Shown: one piece after another, positions 8,266 to 15,987 of the stretch
How positions within the stretch are numbered: position 1 is the stretch's first letter
Layout: the number at the start of each line of letters is the position of its first letter
Assembly: GCA_002432715.1 (NCBI GenBank)
Contig: DJGJ01000025.1
Span: 11,371-40,072, forward strand
Length of the DNA stretch: 28,702 nt
Direction of reading: 5' to 3'
From: Sphaerochaeta sp. UBA5849
GTDB lineage: Bacteria; Spirochaetota; Spirochaetia; Sphaerochaetales; Sphaerochaetaceae
Position numbers and translations under genes: made by a program
Notes under the pieces: generated by a model
Told to the model about the DNA's origin: nothing
Databases searched by the model: none
Seen by the model: the letters and a program-made list of their open reading frames with translations, nothing else

Positions 8266-9132
8266 ATGGAGTACGGAGCATTACTTGAAGCGAGTGCAAA
8301 GCAGGTGGGCAATATCGCCTGCATGGGTTTGGATCCCCAAAGAGAGTCGTTGCCGTTCGACAGCGGTGACATCCGAACGGATTTGAATGCATTTTTCCAG
8401 CAGCTGTTCAGAAGAATGGCTCTCTCCGGCCTGATTCCTGCAGCGTTCAAACCAAATATCGGGTACTACCAGAGTCTGGACAAACCCCGGGAGGAGGACT
8501 TTTCGGGAAGCCTGGCCCTCGCCGATGTCCTGGACTTGGTAGAGAATTTTTTTCCCGGCATCCCGGTGATTCTGGACAGCAAGCGCGGGGATATCGCCCG
8601 AAGCAGCCTCAATTATGCAAAGGAGGCCTTCGATGCATGGGGAGCCGATGCGGTGACTGTTGCTCCGTACATGGGCAGTGATTCACTCAAGCCTTTCCTT
8701 GATTTTGAGGACAAAGGAGTGTACATCCTCAACCGCACCAGCAACCCGGGAGGAAAGGACTTGCAGAACCTGCTGCTTGCCGACCAAAGGCCGTTGTATC
8801 TCGAAGTGGCGGCCCAAATCGCAGCATACAATGAAAAGCGCGGCTGCACCGGAGCGGTAGTGGGAGCAACCAACCTTGAAGAGTTGGCCGATATCGCCGT
8901 TTTCTATCAGGCTGAAAGGGTACCCTTGTTGATCCCGGGCGTGGGCAGCCAAGGCGGCTCGGCAGTACAGGTCATGCATGTGCTTCGCAGTACCGGCTAT
9001 CCGCTGGTCTTGGCCAGGATCAACAGTTCAAGCGCCCTCACCCATCCTTGGAAGAACAACCCGGTTCCTGATGATTGGTTGGAAATCTGTGAAGCAAACC
9101 TGCGTCAGCTGGTCAGGGAGACCGCCCTATGA
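8266..9132 (+). CDS. pyrF: Orotidine 5'-phosphate decarboxylase, type 2
   Basis: Decarboxylates OMP to UMP, the final step of the pathway. It has 288 residues, longer than E. coli PyrF and typical of the second subfamily found in actinobacteria, spirochaetes and some other bacteria. The catalytic signature VILDSKRGDIARSSLNYAKE (about 103-122) holds the Asp-Lys-Asp array. Later the phosphate-binding end IPGVGSQGGS is seen. The start follows GGGAGA. The stop overlaps the pyrDK start as ATGA, so the two are translationally coupled. Confidence 0.95.
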   Translation: MEYGALLEASAKQVGNIACMGLDPQRESLPFDSGDIRTDLNAFFQQLFRRMALSGLIPAAFKPNIGYYQSLDKPREEDFSGSLALADVLDLVENFFPGIPVILDSKRGDIARSSLNYAKEAFDAWGADAVTVAPYMGSDSLKPFLDFEDKGVYILNRTSNPGGKDLQNLLLADQRPLYLEVAAQIAAYNEKRGCTGAVVGATNLEELADIAVFYQAERVPLLIPGVGSQGGSAVQVMHVLRSTGYPLVLARINSSSALTHPWKNNPVPDDWLEICEANLRQLVRETAL

Positions 9133-10862
9133 AGGATGTTCTCCAAGCTTTGAGTCGTCGACATCTTGAACGCAACAAGGAAGTACTATTGACTACCGTC
9201 AGTGGCGTAGCTTCTACAAAACCTGCCTTGATAACCTATTTCGATACCAAGGTGCCGAGTATCGGCATCATTACGACCAAGAGTTTTCAGGTCGAAGTGA
9301 ACCCCGGCAACCGCGAACCGGTCATCTGTGAGACCGAGCGGGGCAACTTTGGAAACTCCGTCGGGCTGCGCAATCCAGGGATGGAGCAGGCGTTGTACGA
9401 GCTGAGAAAGCTCAGAGGCGAGCATGTGTTCAATGCATTCTTGAATGTTTCGCTATCGGCTGACAGCATCGAGGATTTCATCACCTTGGTGAAGGCCTTC
9501 GACGAGGTTGCCGATATGGTTGAATTGAATTTTTCCTGTCCGCATGCCTCGGCCGGGTATGGCGCTTCCATCGGCTGCGACCAATCGATTGCCGCCGAAT
9601 ATGTGCGTTCGATCAAACAAGCCACTTCCTTCTGCAAGGCTCCCTTGTTCATCAAGTTGACTCCCAATGTCCAGGACATCGGTTCAATCGCCAAAGCAGT
9701 GATGGAAAGCGGTGCCGACGGTTTGGTGGCTATAAACACCGTCGGGCCCATTGTGCACATCGATCCGGTAAGCGGCCGGCCCATTCTCCAAAACAAGCTG
9801 GGGGGCAAGGGCGGCTGCAGCGGCAGACAGGTATTTGCAACCGCCCTGGATGCGATCAAGGCTATCCGGAGTGCTTGCGGTGATGAGATTCCGGTCATCG
9901 GAATGGGCGGAGTCAGTGAAGGCCGGGAGGCTGCGCTTCTGATAGAGGCGGGGGCCGATGCCGTAGGCATAGGGTCGGCCTTGGGTACGGTGGACCAAAG
10001 AGATTGGCCTGCCTATCTGGCTTCAGTCAAAGCGGAGGCAAAAGCCCTGTTGCAGTCCAGTGGAGAGATGGTCAGCCCCTCTTCGGGCTCCTTTCTCATC
10101 GGTGAACGTCAGATGGCCTATGCGAAACATGTGGTGACCGACTTTAAGCAGTATGGCAAGGATACGGTGATCATTGAGCTGGATGGCAGGCTCGACTGCA
10201 AGGCTGGTCAGTTCGCGTTCCTGTGGTTGCCCATGGTAGGAGAGAAACCTTTCTCGGTGGCACACAATGAGCCGTTGACCTTCATCATCAAGAAGCGGGG
10301 CCCGTTCTCGGAAGCCCTTTGCAACCTTCGTGTAGGATCAGAGCTGTATGTGAGAGGCTTGTACGGGGCACGATTGGAGAACAGGCCTTCCAGGCAAGCG
10401 CTCCTGATAGCCGGCGGTACCGGGGTGGCTGTATTGCCATCGCTTGCCCAACAACTGAAGGAGCAGGGAACGCACATGACCATTCTCATCGGAACCAGCG
10501 AGGAGGTGACGGGAAAGGCCCTGCTTGAGGACGAGCTTGCTGCTTTCGGCTCGTTTACCTGCATTGCCGATGCAGGGCGGCCGGGCAGGGTGCTCGATCT
10601 GCTCGATACCATCGAACTTGACCCTCAAACATCGTGTTACCTTGTTGGTCCGGAGATCTTCATGGCCATAGCAAGCCGAAAGCTGTTGGGGAGGAACATC
10701 GCTGAAGAGAACCTCTATCTTTCGATGGAACGAATGACCTTGTGTGGTATCGGCATGTGCGGAGAGTGTGCCTGCGGCGATCGGCTTACCTGTCGCTGGG
10801 GTACGTTCATGCGATATGACTACCTGAAGCAGGAAGCGAGTGAGTTGCTGGCCTATGATTGA
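9129..10862 (+). CDS. pyrDK: Dihydroorotate dehydrogenase fused to its electron-transfer subunit (PyrD-PyrK)
   Basis: Oxidises dihydroorotate to orotate and passes electrons to NAD+. It has 577 residues and is a fusion of two proteins that are normally separate. Residues 1 to about 305 are the FMN barrel of class 1B dihydroorotate dehydrogenase: LNFSCPH with catalytic Cys137, FIKLTPN, and the FMN site VIGMGGVSEGREAA. About 325 to 577 is PyrK: the FAD site around EKPFSVAH, the pyridine-nucleotide loop IAGGTGVAVLP, and a C-terminal [2Fe-2S] cluster with cysteines spaced C-x4-C-x2-C plus a distal Cys (LCGIGMCGECACGDRLTC). No frameshift joins the halves; the linker reads through cleanly. An NAD-linked enzyme fits an anaerobic or fermentative life. 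It overlaps pyrF by 4 nt and pyrC by 8-23 nt. Confidence 0.93.
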   Translation: MKDVLQALSRRHLERNKEVLLTTVSGVASTKPALITYFDTKVPSIGIITTKSFQVEVNPGNREPVICETERGNFGNSVGLRNPGMEQALYELRKLRGEHVFNAFLNVSLSADSIEDFITLVKAFDEVADMVELNFSCPHASAGYGASIGCDQSIAAEYVRSIKQATSFCKAPLFIKLTPNVQDIGSIAKAVMESGADGLVAINTVGPIVHIDPVSGRPILQNKLGGKGGCSGRQVFATALDAIKAIRSACGDEIPVIGMGGVSEGREAALLIEAGADAVGIGSALGTVDQRDWPAYLASVKAEAKALLQSSGEMVSPSSGSFLIGERQMAYAKHVVTDFKQYGKDTVIIELDGRLDCKAGQFAFLWLPMVGEKPFSVAHNEPLTFIIKKRGPFSEALCNLRVGSELYVRGLYGARLENRPSRQALLIAGGTGVAVLPSLAQQLKEQGTHMTILIGTSEEVTGKALLEDELAAFGSFTCIADAGRPGRVLDLLDTIELDPQTSCYLVGPEIFMAIASRKLLGRNIAEENLYLSMERMTLCGIGMCGECACGDRLTCRWGTFMRYDYLKQEASELLAYD

Positions 10863-11901
10863 TCCTCATGTGCACCTCAGGGACTGGAATCAGGCAGACA
10901 AGGAAACCTTGCAGCATGGGATGGAGGTCGCCCTCCAATGCGGAATCGACGAGGTGTTCGACATGCCCAATACCAGCCCCCCGCTTACAACCGAGGCTGC
11001 AATTCTGAAACGCCTTGAGGATGCCGATCGATGCAGGACGGGTGTGCGCTACCACCTCTGGGCCGGGGTGACCTCGGACCCAAAGCAGGTGGAAAGCATC
11101 GCCAAGCTTGCCAAAGCGCTTTTCCCCTCCGTAATCGGGTTGAAAATGTTTGCAGGACATTCGACAGGCCATATGGGGCTTGTCGACGAGCAGATGCAAC
11201 GAGAGGTCTATCAAACTCTGACGGATGCGGGGTACGAGGGAATGGTGGCTTTGCATTGCGAGAAGGAGGCCCTGCTCAAACCCGCCTTGGAGGATGAGCG
11301 GGATTTTTCCAGCCATAGCCTGGCCAGGCCTGTCGAGGCTGAGGCGGCCTCCGTACGTGACCAGATCCGGCTCTCATCCGAGGTTGGATTCAAAGGGCAT
11401 CTGCACATCTGCCACCTCAGCAGCATCGAGGCGCTGGGCATCATCGAAGAGGCCAAGCGTGAAGGCAGGCGCATCAGCTTGGCTGTCACTGCCCACCATG
11501 CATTGCTCTGCAGCAAGGATGCCAAGGATCATAGCCTGTATGCAAAGATGAATCCTCCGCTGCGCAGTGAAACCGAGCGGAGCTCGTTGTTCGCCGCTCT
11601 TCTCGAGGGAAGGGTGGACTGGATCGAGACCGATCATGCACCGCATACCCTTAGGGACAAGGAAGGCGGAGCAAGCGGGATTCCCGGCTTCAGCGGCTTG
11701 CTTCTGCTGGTAAAACAGTTGATTGAACAGGGGGCCGAACATTCGCTGCTCACCCGGCTGCTGGGTTCGAGGGTTTTGCAGATTGCAGGCCTGCCTGAAC
11801 GGGAAATCAGCATCCCCGCCTACGATCAGCTCTCCGACCTCTCTCTTGCTGCCGCACGTGCGTATCCGTACGACAGCTTTTCCACGTTGCGATTGCGTTA
11901 G
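10840..11901 (+). CDS. pyrC: Dihydroorotase, CAD-like short form
   Basis: Cyclises N-carbamoyl-aspartate to dihydroorotate and completes the operon's pathway. It has 353 residues from GTG 10840, preceded by AGGAAG. ATG 10855 (MIDPHVHLRD) is the alternative and would give 348. The metal motif HVHLRD lies at the very N-terminus. DMPNTSPP, the likely carboxylated lysine in IGLKMFAG, HICHLSS, VTAHHALLC and ETDHAPHTLRDKEG follow in order. Motifs match class I enzymes, especially the dihydroorotase domain of animal CAD, but the usual N-terminal beta-sandwich (about 50 residues before HxH) is absent. The start overlaps the end of pyrDK. Confidence 0.92.
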   Translation: MSCWPMIDPHVHLRDWNQADKETLQHGMEVALQCGIDEVFDMPNTSPPLTTEAAILKRLEDADRCRTGVRYHLWAGVTSDPKQVESIAKLAKALFPSVIGLKMFAGHSTGHMGLVDEQMQREVYQTLTDAGYEGMVALHCEKEALLKPALEDERDFSSHSLARPVEAEAASVRDQIRLSSEVGFKGHLHICHLSSIEALGIIEEAKREGRRISLAVTAHHALLCSKDAKDHSLYAKMNPPLRSETERSSLFAALLEGRVDWIETDHAPHTLRDKEGGASGIPGFSGLLLLVKQLIEQGAEHSLLTRLLGSRVLQIAGLPEREISIPAYDQLSDLSLAAARAYPYDSFSTLRLR

Positions 11902-11921
11902 CACCAACCCTCCTGTATACT
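11893..11921 (+). promoter_or_regulatory. Candidate promoter overlapping the end of pyrC
   Basis: TTGCGT (11893-11898) and TATACT (11916-11921) are 17 bp apart. Predicted start near 11928 is just ahead of the GGGAGG ribosome site of the following gene. It would allow the membrane protein gene to be expressed independently of the pyr operon. Confidence 0.5.
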
Positions 11922-11941
11922 ACTGCAGTCGGGAGGGCCAC

Positions 11942-13426
11942 TTGATAGATCTTCGTAAACACTCGAGCAGACATCTGGAAACTAAACTCATTCTGCCGAT
12001 TCCTGAGACAAAGCGATATGAACGGGAAATCCACTACTACCTGTTCTCACCTCCTCAGTTGTATGTGAACAAAAACACCTACGCCGAGGAGCGGTTGCTG
12101 CATAAATTCCAGAGTCATGGAAGGTATTCATCTCCGGAAATTACGCTGGAAGAGCTGCTGGATATGAACAACAAGCTCAGCCCGCTGACCATTCTCAAGC
12201 GTTACACCGACGACTTGGTCAAGGATGTAACCAGTGTTCCCGAACGAAATGTGATCCATGAGCTGCAAACTGTGGTCAATTCAGCCCGGCATGAGAACAA
12301 AGCCTGCCTTCAGGACTGCAAGGACATGGTGAAGCTGGGTATGATCAATGACCTTACGTCAACCTTGGATGCCTGGCACACCAATGCAGCTGCACTTTGT
12401 TCGACCATCCGTGACATGATGGAAGCCATCCAAGCAAAATTCAGTCCGGACAACCGCTTGTTGCTTGCTTTTCTCTGGGCTGACGAGGCTGTAAGTCTGT
12501 TGTGCGAGAAATATGCCATCGACCTCTATATGGCTTCCAGCTCCTTGCAGCAGCATATGCAGGCGACTTTGACAAGCCTGCTGAGTTTTTCCCGCGAGGA
12601 GATGGAGTACCGCATTGAGCATGATTATCCAAGCGGGAGCTCGAATTCCGAAACCGTACAGTATCGAAAGGCGATACTGAAGAAGTGGGCGCAGTCCTCA
12701 CTGTATCTGGTTCCTGAAGTTTCGCGGTGGCCCAAGCGGGTTTCTGAGATTCTAGCCGGTACGGCAGCGGGCGTTGCAATGGCCTTTGCCACCTTGACGA
12801 CGATTTTTGCCGAGACTACCTTCATACGCAACAGCTACCAATGGGCGCTCATCGTCATCATCGGTTATGTATTCAAGGACAGGATCAAGGAGTGGCTGCG
12901 ACTCTTTTTCAAGGCAGTGCTGCCGCGCATGATGGCCGATGAGATTTCTGCGTTTCTTTCGCCCAAGACGAACAAGAAAATCTGTTCCAGCCGCATCCGC
13001 CTGACTTTTGAGGATGTCGACTCCCTGCCTGCCTATGTCAAGGAAATTCGCAAAGACAAAAACAACCCCTTCAGGGACATGCTCCCCAAAGAGGATGTAA
13101 TCCATTATATCCGTGACCTGGCCATGCATCCTTTGACCAAGCATGCACTGGAGCGGGAGAGTTTCCCCAGGGAAAACAACTTCACCCTCGTCACCCGCAT
13201 CAGGCTTGACGACTTTCTCAAGGAGATGGACGACCCCAATGATGTTGTATTTCGGATGGACCCCAATGCAGATGAGCTTGATCAGCTCAGCAGTGAGCGC
13301 GTCTATCATCTGCATCTGATCATCCGCGAGTACTCCAAGAAAGAGGACCTGGACAACTACAGTCATTACATGGTGGTGCTCAATAAGAGCGGGATAGTCC
13401 GCATCGAGCAAATGCCGCTGGCCTAA
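11942..13426 (+). CDS. Unrecognised membrane protein with two central membrane helices
   Basis: I do not recognise the family. From the TTG at 11942, preceded by GGGAGGG 6 nt upstream, it has 494 residues. The frame is open further upstream, but that part lies inside pyrC and looks non-coding. A soluble, charged N-terminal part of about 260 residues (LRKHSSRHLETKLILPIPE...) is followed by two membrane helices: about 277-295 (ILAGTAAGVAMAFATLTTIF) and about 303-317 (WALIVIIGYVF). A soluble C-terminal part of about 175 residues follows. The segment KDRIKEWLRLFF after the second helix is amphipathic. There is no signal peptide. Both soluble parts would face the same side, probably the cytoplasm. 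Its stop overlaps the convergent HD gene by 4 nt. Confidence 0.75.
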   Translation: MIDLRKHSSRHLETKLILPIPETKRYEREIHYYLFSPPQLYVNKNTYAEERLLHKFQSHGRYSSPEITLEELLDMNNKLSPLTILKRYTDDLVKDVTSVPERNVIHELQTVVNSARHENKACLQDCKDMVKLGMINDLTSTLDAWHTNAAALCSTIRDMMEAIQAKFSPDNRLLLAFLWADEAVSLLCEKYAIDLYMASSSLQQHMQATLTSLLSFSREEMEYRIEHDYPSGSSNSETVQYRKAILKKWAQSSLYLVPEVSRWPKRVSEILAGTAAGVAMAFATLTTIFAETTFIRNSYQWALIVIIGYVFKDRIKEWLRLFFKAVLPRMMADEISAFLSPKTNKKICSSRIRLTFEDVDSLPAYVKEIRKDKNNPFRDMLPKEDVIHYIRDLAMHPLTKHALERESFPRENNFTLVTRIRLDDFLKEMDDPNDVVFRMDPNADELDQLSSERVYHLHLIIREYSKKEDLDNYSHYMVVLNKSGIVRIEQMPLA

Positions 13427-13974
13427 AGGCCGATCTTCGAACTTGCCCTTTGAATTGCCTCAATGGTGAGGGTGATGATGTGATCCAGGGGTATGTCGAG
13501 CATCTGTGCTCCTTGGGTGATCAGTTCACGATTCACCCCTGCGGCAAATCCTTTGGAGGACCATTTCTTCTTGACCGATTTAACACTCATGCCCTGCATG
13601 CGTTCAGGACGCATGAGCGCCGTTGCGTAGACAAGGCCGGTCAGTTCATCGATGGTGTAGAGGACTTTTTCCATGAAGTGCACGGGTTCGACATCACTGC
13701 ACAGCCCCCATCCGTGGCTGCAGACGGCATGAATGAATGCATCGTCGACGTCGATTTCCTTCAAAAGCTCCGGTGCTTTCTTGCAATGTTCTTCAGGAAA
13801 CATCCCCCAGTCGATATCATGCAACAAGCCCACCAGGGACCAATATTCGACATCGTACCCATACTCGGTCGCAAATCGAGCCATGGTCTCTTCAACGCAA
13901 AATGCGTGGTACACCAATGCCTCATTGGGATTGTACTTGCGAAGCAGACTCTCTGCTTCTTCTCTCGTAACCAT
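13423..13974 (-). CDS. HD-superfamily hydrolase (COG2316-like)
   Basis: Predicted metal-dependent phosphohydrolase of the small HD family. It has 183 residues. The metal ligands are visible in order: His in ALVYHAFCVEE (about 23), the HD pair in GLLHDIDWG (about 52-53), and a later His in AVCSHGWG (about 88). EKVLYTIDELTGLVYA matches the second half of the domain. The substrate is not predictable from the sequence. AGGAGG precedes the ATG. A TATACT box (13994-13999, minus strand) lies where a -10 would be. It is convergent with the membrane protein gene: the stops share 4 nt (CTAA), and no terminator separates them. Confidence 0.85.
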   Translation of the reverse strand: MVTREEAESLLRKYNPNEALVYHAFCVEETMARFATEYGYDVEYWSLVGLLHDIDWGMFPEEHCKKAPELLKEIDVDDAFIHAVCSHGWGLCSDVEPVHFMEKVLYTIDELTGLVYATALMRPERMQGMSVKSVKKKWSSKGFAAGVNRELITQGAQMLDIPLDHIITLTIEAIQRASSKIGL

Positions 13975-14085
13975 ATCCTTCCTCCTACAGCCGAGTATAG
14001 GTGGTTTGATTCATTTGGAAAAGAGAGAATTTTCTTTCATGCCCCCTTTATTCTTCTTCTTGGTCTATGGTAGACTATGGATGTT

Positions 14086-14104
14086 GCTTGCCAGGCTGGC
14101 AAGC
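14086..14104 (+). promoter_or_regulatory. Perfect 8-bp hairpin at the front of the corA leader
   Basis: GCTTGCCA (14086-14093) and TGGCAAGC (14097-14104) are exact complements around a 3-nt GGC loop. It lies 10 nt before the AAGGAGGAG ribosome site of the corA leader ORF. No T run follows, so it is not an ordinary terminator. It may protect the 5' end of the mRNA, act as an operator, or pause polymerase. No convincing promoter could be assigned upstream, although TAGACT (14071-14076) is a possible -10. Confidence 0.5.
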
Positions 14105-14126
14105 CATCACATGCAAGGAGGAGCCA

Positions 14127-14207
14127 ATGTCTACGTTAGACGACGGTGGTAGTATAACACCCCTGCCTAGAACCCCGCTCATGGCGTCCTCCTGGTACAG
14201 CTGCTAG
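14127..14207 (+). CDS. corA leader peptide with TPLPR motif (26 codons, MgtL-like)
   Basis: This short ORF starts with ATG after a very strong AAGGAGGAG ribosome site. It begins MSTLDDGGSITPLPRTPL, continues with MASSWYSC, and stops at TAG 14205-14207, 60 nt before corA. The core TPLPR is identical to that of enterobacterial MgtL leader peptides (E. coli MEPDPTPLPRRR..., recalled from the literature). There, an acidic/proline-rich start makes ribosomes stall or fall off in low Mg2+ and switches on the mgtA Mg2+ transporter gene. Here too an acidic DD pair precedes the proline-rich core, and the gene controlled is the Mg2+ transporter corA. Start and stop positions and the ribosome site are seen directly. 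The sensing role is inference. Salmonella corA also has a leader ORF (corL). Confidence 0.75.
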   Translation: MSTLDDGGSITPLPRTPLMASSWYSC

Positions 14208-14266
14208 ACCTGCCAGGTCCATCCCCTGTGGATTCGGGAGTACGCCCCAACCATCCACGGAGGAAG
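14191..14266 (+). promoter_or_regulatory. Alternating RNA hairpins controlling the corA ribosome site
   Basis: CTGTGGAT (14226-14233) can pair with ATCCACGG (14253-14260), an 8-bp stem with one wobble whose right arm includes the first GG of the corA ribosome site GGAGGAAG (14259-14266). GGG/CCC pairs inside its loop. Upstream, CCTGG (14191-14195, inside the leader ORF) can pair with CCAGG (14213-14217). If that arm is blocked, CAGG (14214-14217) can instead pair with CCTG (14225-14228), which breaks up the stem hiding the ribosome site. A ribosome held in the leader ORF could therefore switch translation of corA. Pairings were checked base by base; folding energies were not computed. Confidence 0.5.
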
Positions 14267-14267
14267 T

Positions 14268-15293
14268 ATGATTACAATCAGAAAAAATCTGATGAGCCAG
14301 AATCCAGGAGATCCCATCCAGGAGGCTCCCTACACTTGGGTTGATGCACGCGACATCAACCGCGACGATATCTCCCAGCTTGAGGAGCAGTATTCGATTT
14401 CCAGTGAGTTGCTCGCAGATATCATGGACCAGGACGAACAGGCGCGTATCGAGAAGGAGGATGATTACATTGCTCTTATCGTACGTCTGCCCGCCATGGC
14501 CGATGATTGCAAGGGAATCAATCAGTATGCTGTTCCTCTTGGTATCGTCTTGGTCCGCGATACTGTCATCACCATCTGCCAAAGTGACAGCATCGTTCTT
14601 GAGGATTTTGCAAAGAACCGGTACCGCCAGTATCCGGTTCAGACAATGGAAGGTTTTGTCATCAGCATTCTCGGTCGTGCAGTGATGGTGTACATCCGTC
14701 TGCTCAAGTACATCAACCGCCAGAAGAGCCAGGTTGAGGAGCAGTTGCACAAGAGCATCATGAACTATGAGCTGATCCAGCTGCTGCAGATCCAGAAGTC
14801 CCTGGTCTACTTCTCAACCAGCCTCACCACCAATGAGGCTCTTCTTGAGCGCCTGCAGAGAACCCCGTACTTCAAGCTGGCAGGGGAGGAGGAGCGCGAC
14901 TTCCTCGATGACGTGATAACCGACAACAAGCAGGCCATCGAGATGGCGAACATCTACTCTTCAATCCTTACCGGGACGATGGATGCATTTGCATCGGTGA
15001 TCAGCAATAACATGAATGTCATCATGAAGCGGTTGACCATCATCTCCATCAGCTTGATGTTCCCGACCTTTGTAACCGGATTTTATGGAATGAATGTCAA
15101 TCTGCCCTTTATGAACAATCCCTTTGCCTGGATCGGCATCCTCTCCTTTTGCGCTGTGAGTGCCTTGATCGGTGGTTGGATGCTCTCGGACCGACGCAAT
15201 GAGAGGCTGGTCCAGCGCTCCTTGCTCGGGACAAGGGAGACGGTGCGGGAGAAACGGAGAAAAAAACATAAAAAACGGTCCTTACCCGATTGA
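14268..15293 (+). CDS. corA: CorA-family magnesium transporter
   Basis: Inner-membrane Mg2+ (possibly also Co2+/Ni2+) channel, active as a pentamer. It has 341 residues. A large cytoplasmic N-terminal domain with long helices is followed by two membrane helices at about 254-273 and 284-306. The defining GMN motif is present at 274-276 (FYGMNVNLPFMNN). The C-terminal tail is strongly basic (REKRRKKHKKR), as expected for a cytoplasmic end. GGAGGAAG precedes the ATG. The gene sits behind a structured leader with its own small ORF, so expression is probably tuned by Mg2+ or by translation. The 212-residue cysteine-cluster gene follows after 55 nt. Confidence 0.95.
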   Translation: MITIRKNLMSQNPGDPIQEAPYTWVDARDINRDDISQLEEQYSISSELLADIMDQDEQARIEKEDDYIALIVRLPAMADDCKGINQYAVPLGIVLVRDTVITICQSDSIVLEDFAKNRYRQYPVQTMEGFVISILGRAVMVYIRLLKYINRQKSQVEEQLHKSIMNYELIQLLQIQKSLVYFSTSLTTNEALLERLQRTPYFKLAGEEERDFLDDVITDNKQAIEMANIYSSILTGTMDAFASVISNNMNVIMKRLTIISISLMFPTFVTGFYGMNVNLPFMNNPFAWIGILSFCAVSALIGGWMLSDRRNERLVQRSLLGTRETVREKRRKKHKKRSLPD

Positions 15294-15348
15294 TTCGCAC
15301 AATTTTGTAATGCTACCATCTCCAAGTTCTCGGGAGAGTTCTTCAAAG

Positions 15349-15987
15349 ATGGACAGCATTATGCAACTCTGTTCTGCTTTCAGCGGAACATATGCCGGTC
15401 GGTCCATGAGCGACTTGGCAGCCTTATATTCAGAAATCGAGCAAAAAACCAGCACTTTTTGCACTACATACAGCATTGCCTGCGCTCAAGGATGTGGAAC
15501 GTGCTGCGAGCACTTCATGCCTGATATCACTGCGAGCGAAGCCCGTTTGGTTGGCGCATATCTGCTCTTCATCAAGAAGGATTTTTCCTTGATTGAGAAA
15601 GTGCGCCAGAGTATCGGCAATCAGGAGGGCCCATGCCCGCTGTATCGGTTCGATTCACCCTTTCATTGTTCTGTCTATCCAGCCCGGCCGCTGATATGCC
15701 GCCTGTTCGGAGCCTGTGCCTATCAGGGCAAGAATGGCTTTGCGGTGTTCAGGCGCTGCAAGTACAATGAGGAGAAAACCATGCCCGAGCACATCGACTT
15801 TCACAGCGAGGTGCCGGTTATGCAGGACTACTCCTATCTCTTGCGGTCGCTGGACGACCAGGAAGGGGAAGTGGGCTTTCTGCCTGAAAAAGTAGCAAGC
15901 ATGCTCGACCAGCTTCAATTTCTGGCAGTCATGCTTGATATGGACGATACCAATCCGGACGATACTCCGAATCCGATGGCCAGTTAG
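15349..15987 (+). CDS. YkgJ-type cysteine-cluster protein (putative metal-binding)
   Basis: Member of the CxxxCxxC family (YkgJ/FliB-like), annotated as zinc- or iron-chelating with unknown biochemical role. It has 212 residues from ATG 15349, chosen because GGGAGAG lies 10 nt upstream. The frame is open further upstream, but it overlaps corA there and has no ribosome site. Cysteines are grouped as CAQGCGTCCEHF near residue 45, then GPCPLY, then CSVYPARPLICRLFGACAY, the classical arrangement of this family. The rest is charged with no membrane helix. Co-transcription with corA is likely. Its stop overlaps the stop of the convergent methyltransferase gene by 4 nt. Confidence 0.85.
   Translation: MDSIMQLCSAFSGTYAGRSMSDLAALYSEIEQKTSTFCTTYSIACAQGCGTCCEHFMPDITASEARLVGAYLLFIKKDFSLIEKVRQSIGNQEGPCPLYRFDSPFHCSVYPARPLICRLFGACAYQGKNGFAVFRRCKYNEEKTMPEHIDFHSEVPVMQDYSYLLRSLDDQEGEVGFLPEKVASMLDQLQFLAVMLDMDDTNPDDTPNPMAS

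Noticed and set aside
14127..14267. M-box (Mg2+) riboswitch before corA
   Set aside because: There is a slight resemblance at CGTTAG and GTATA, but the ordered conserved blocks of the M-box are not present, and the same bases encode the leader ORF. A covariance-model search would settle it.
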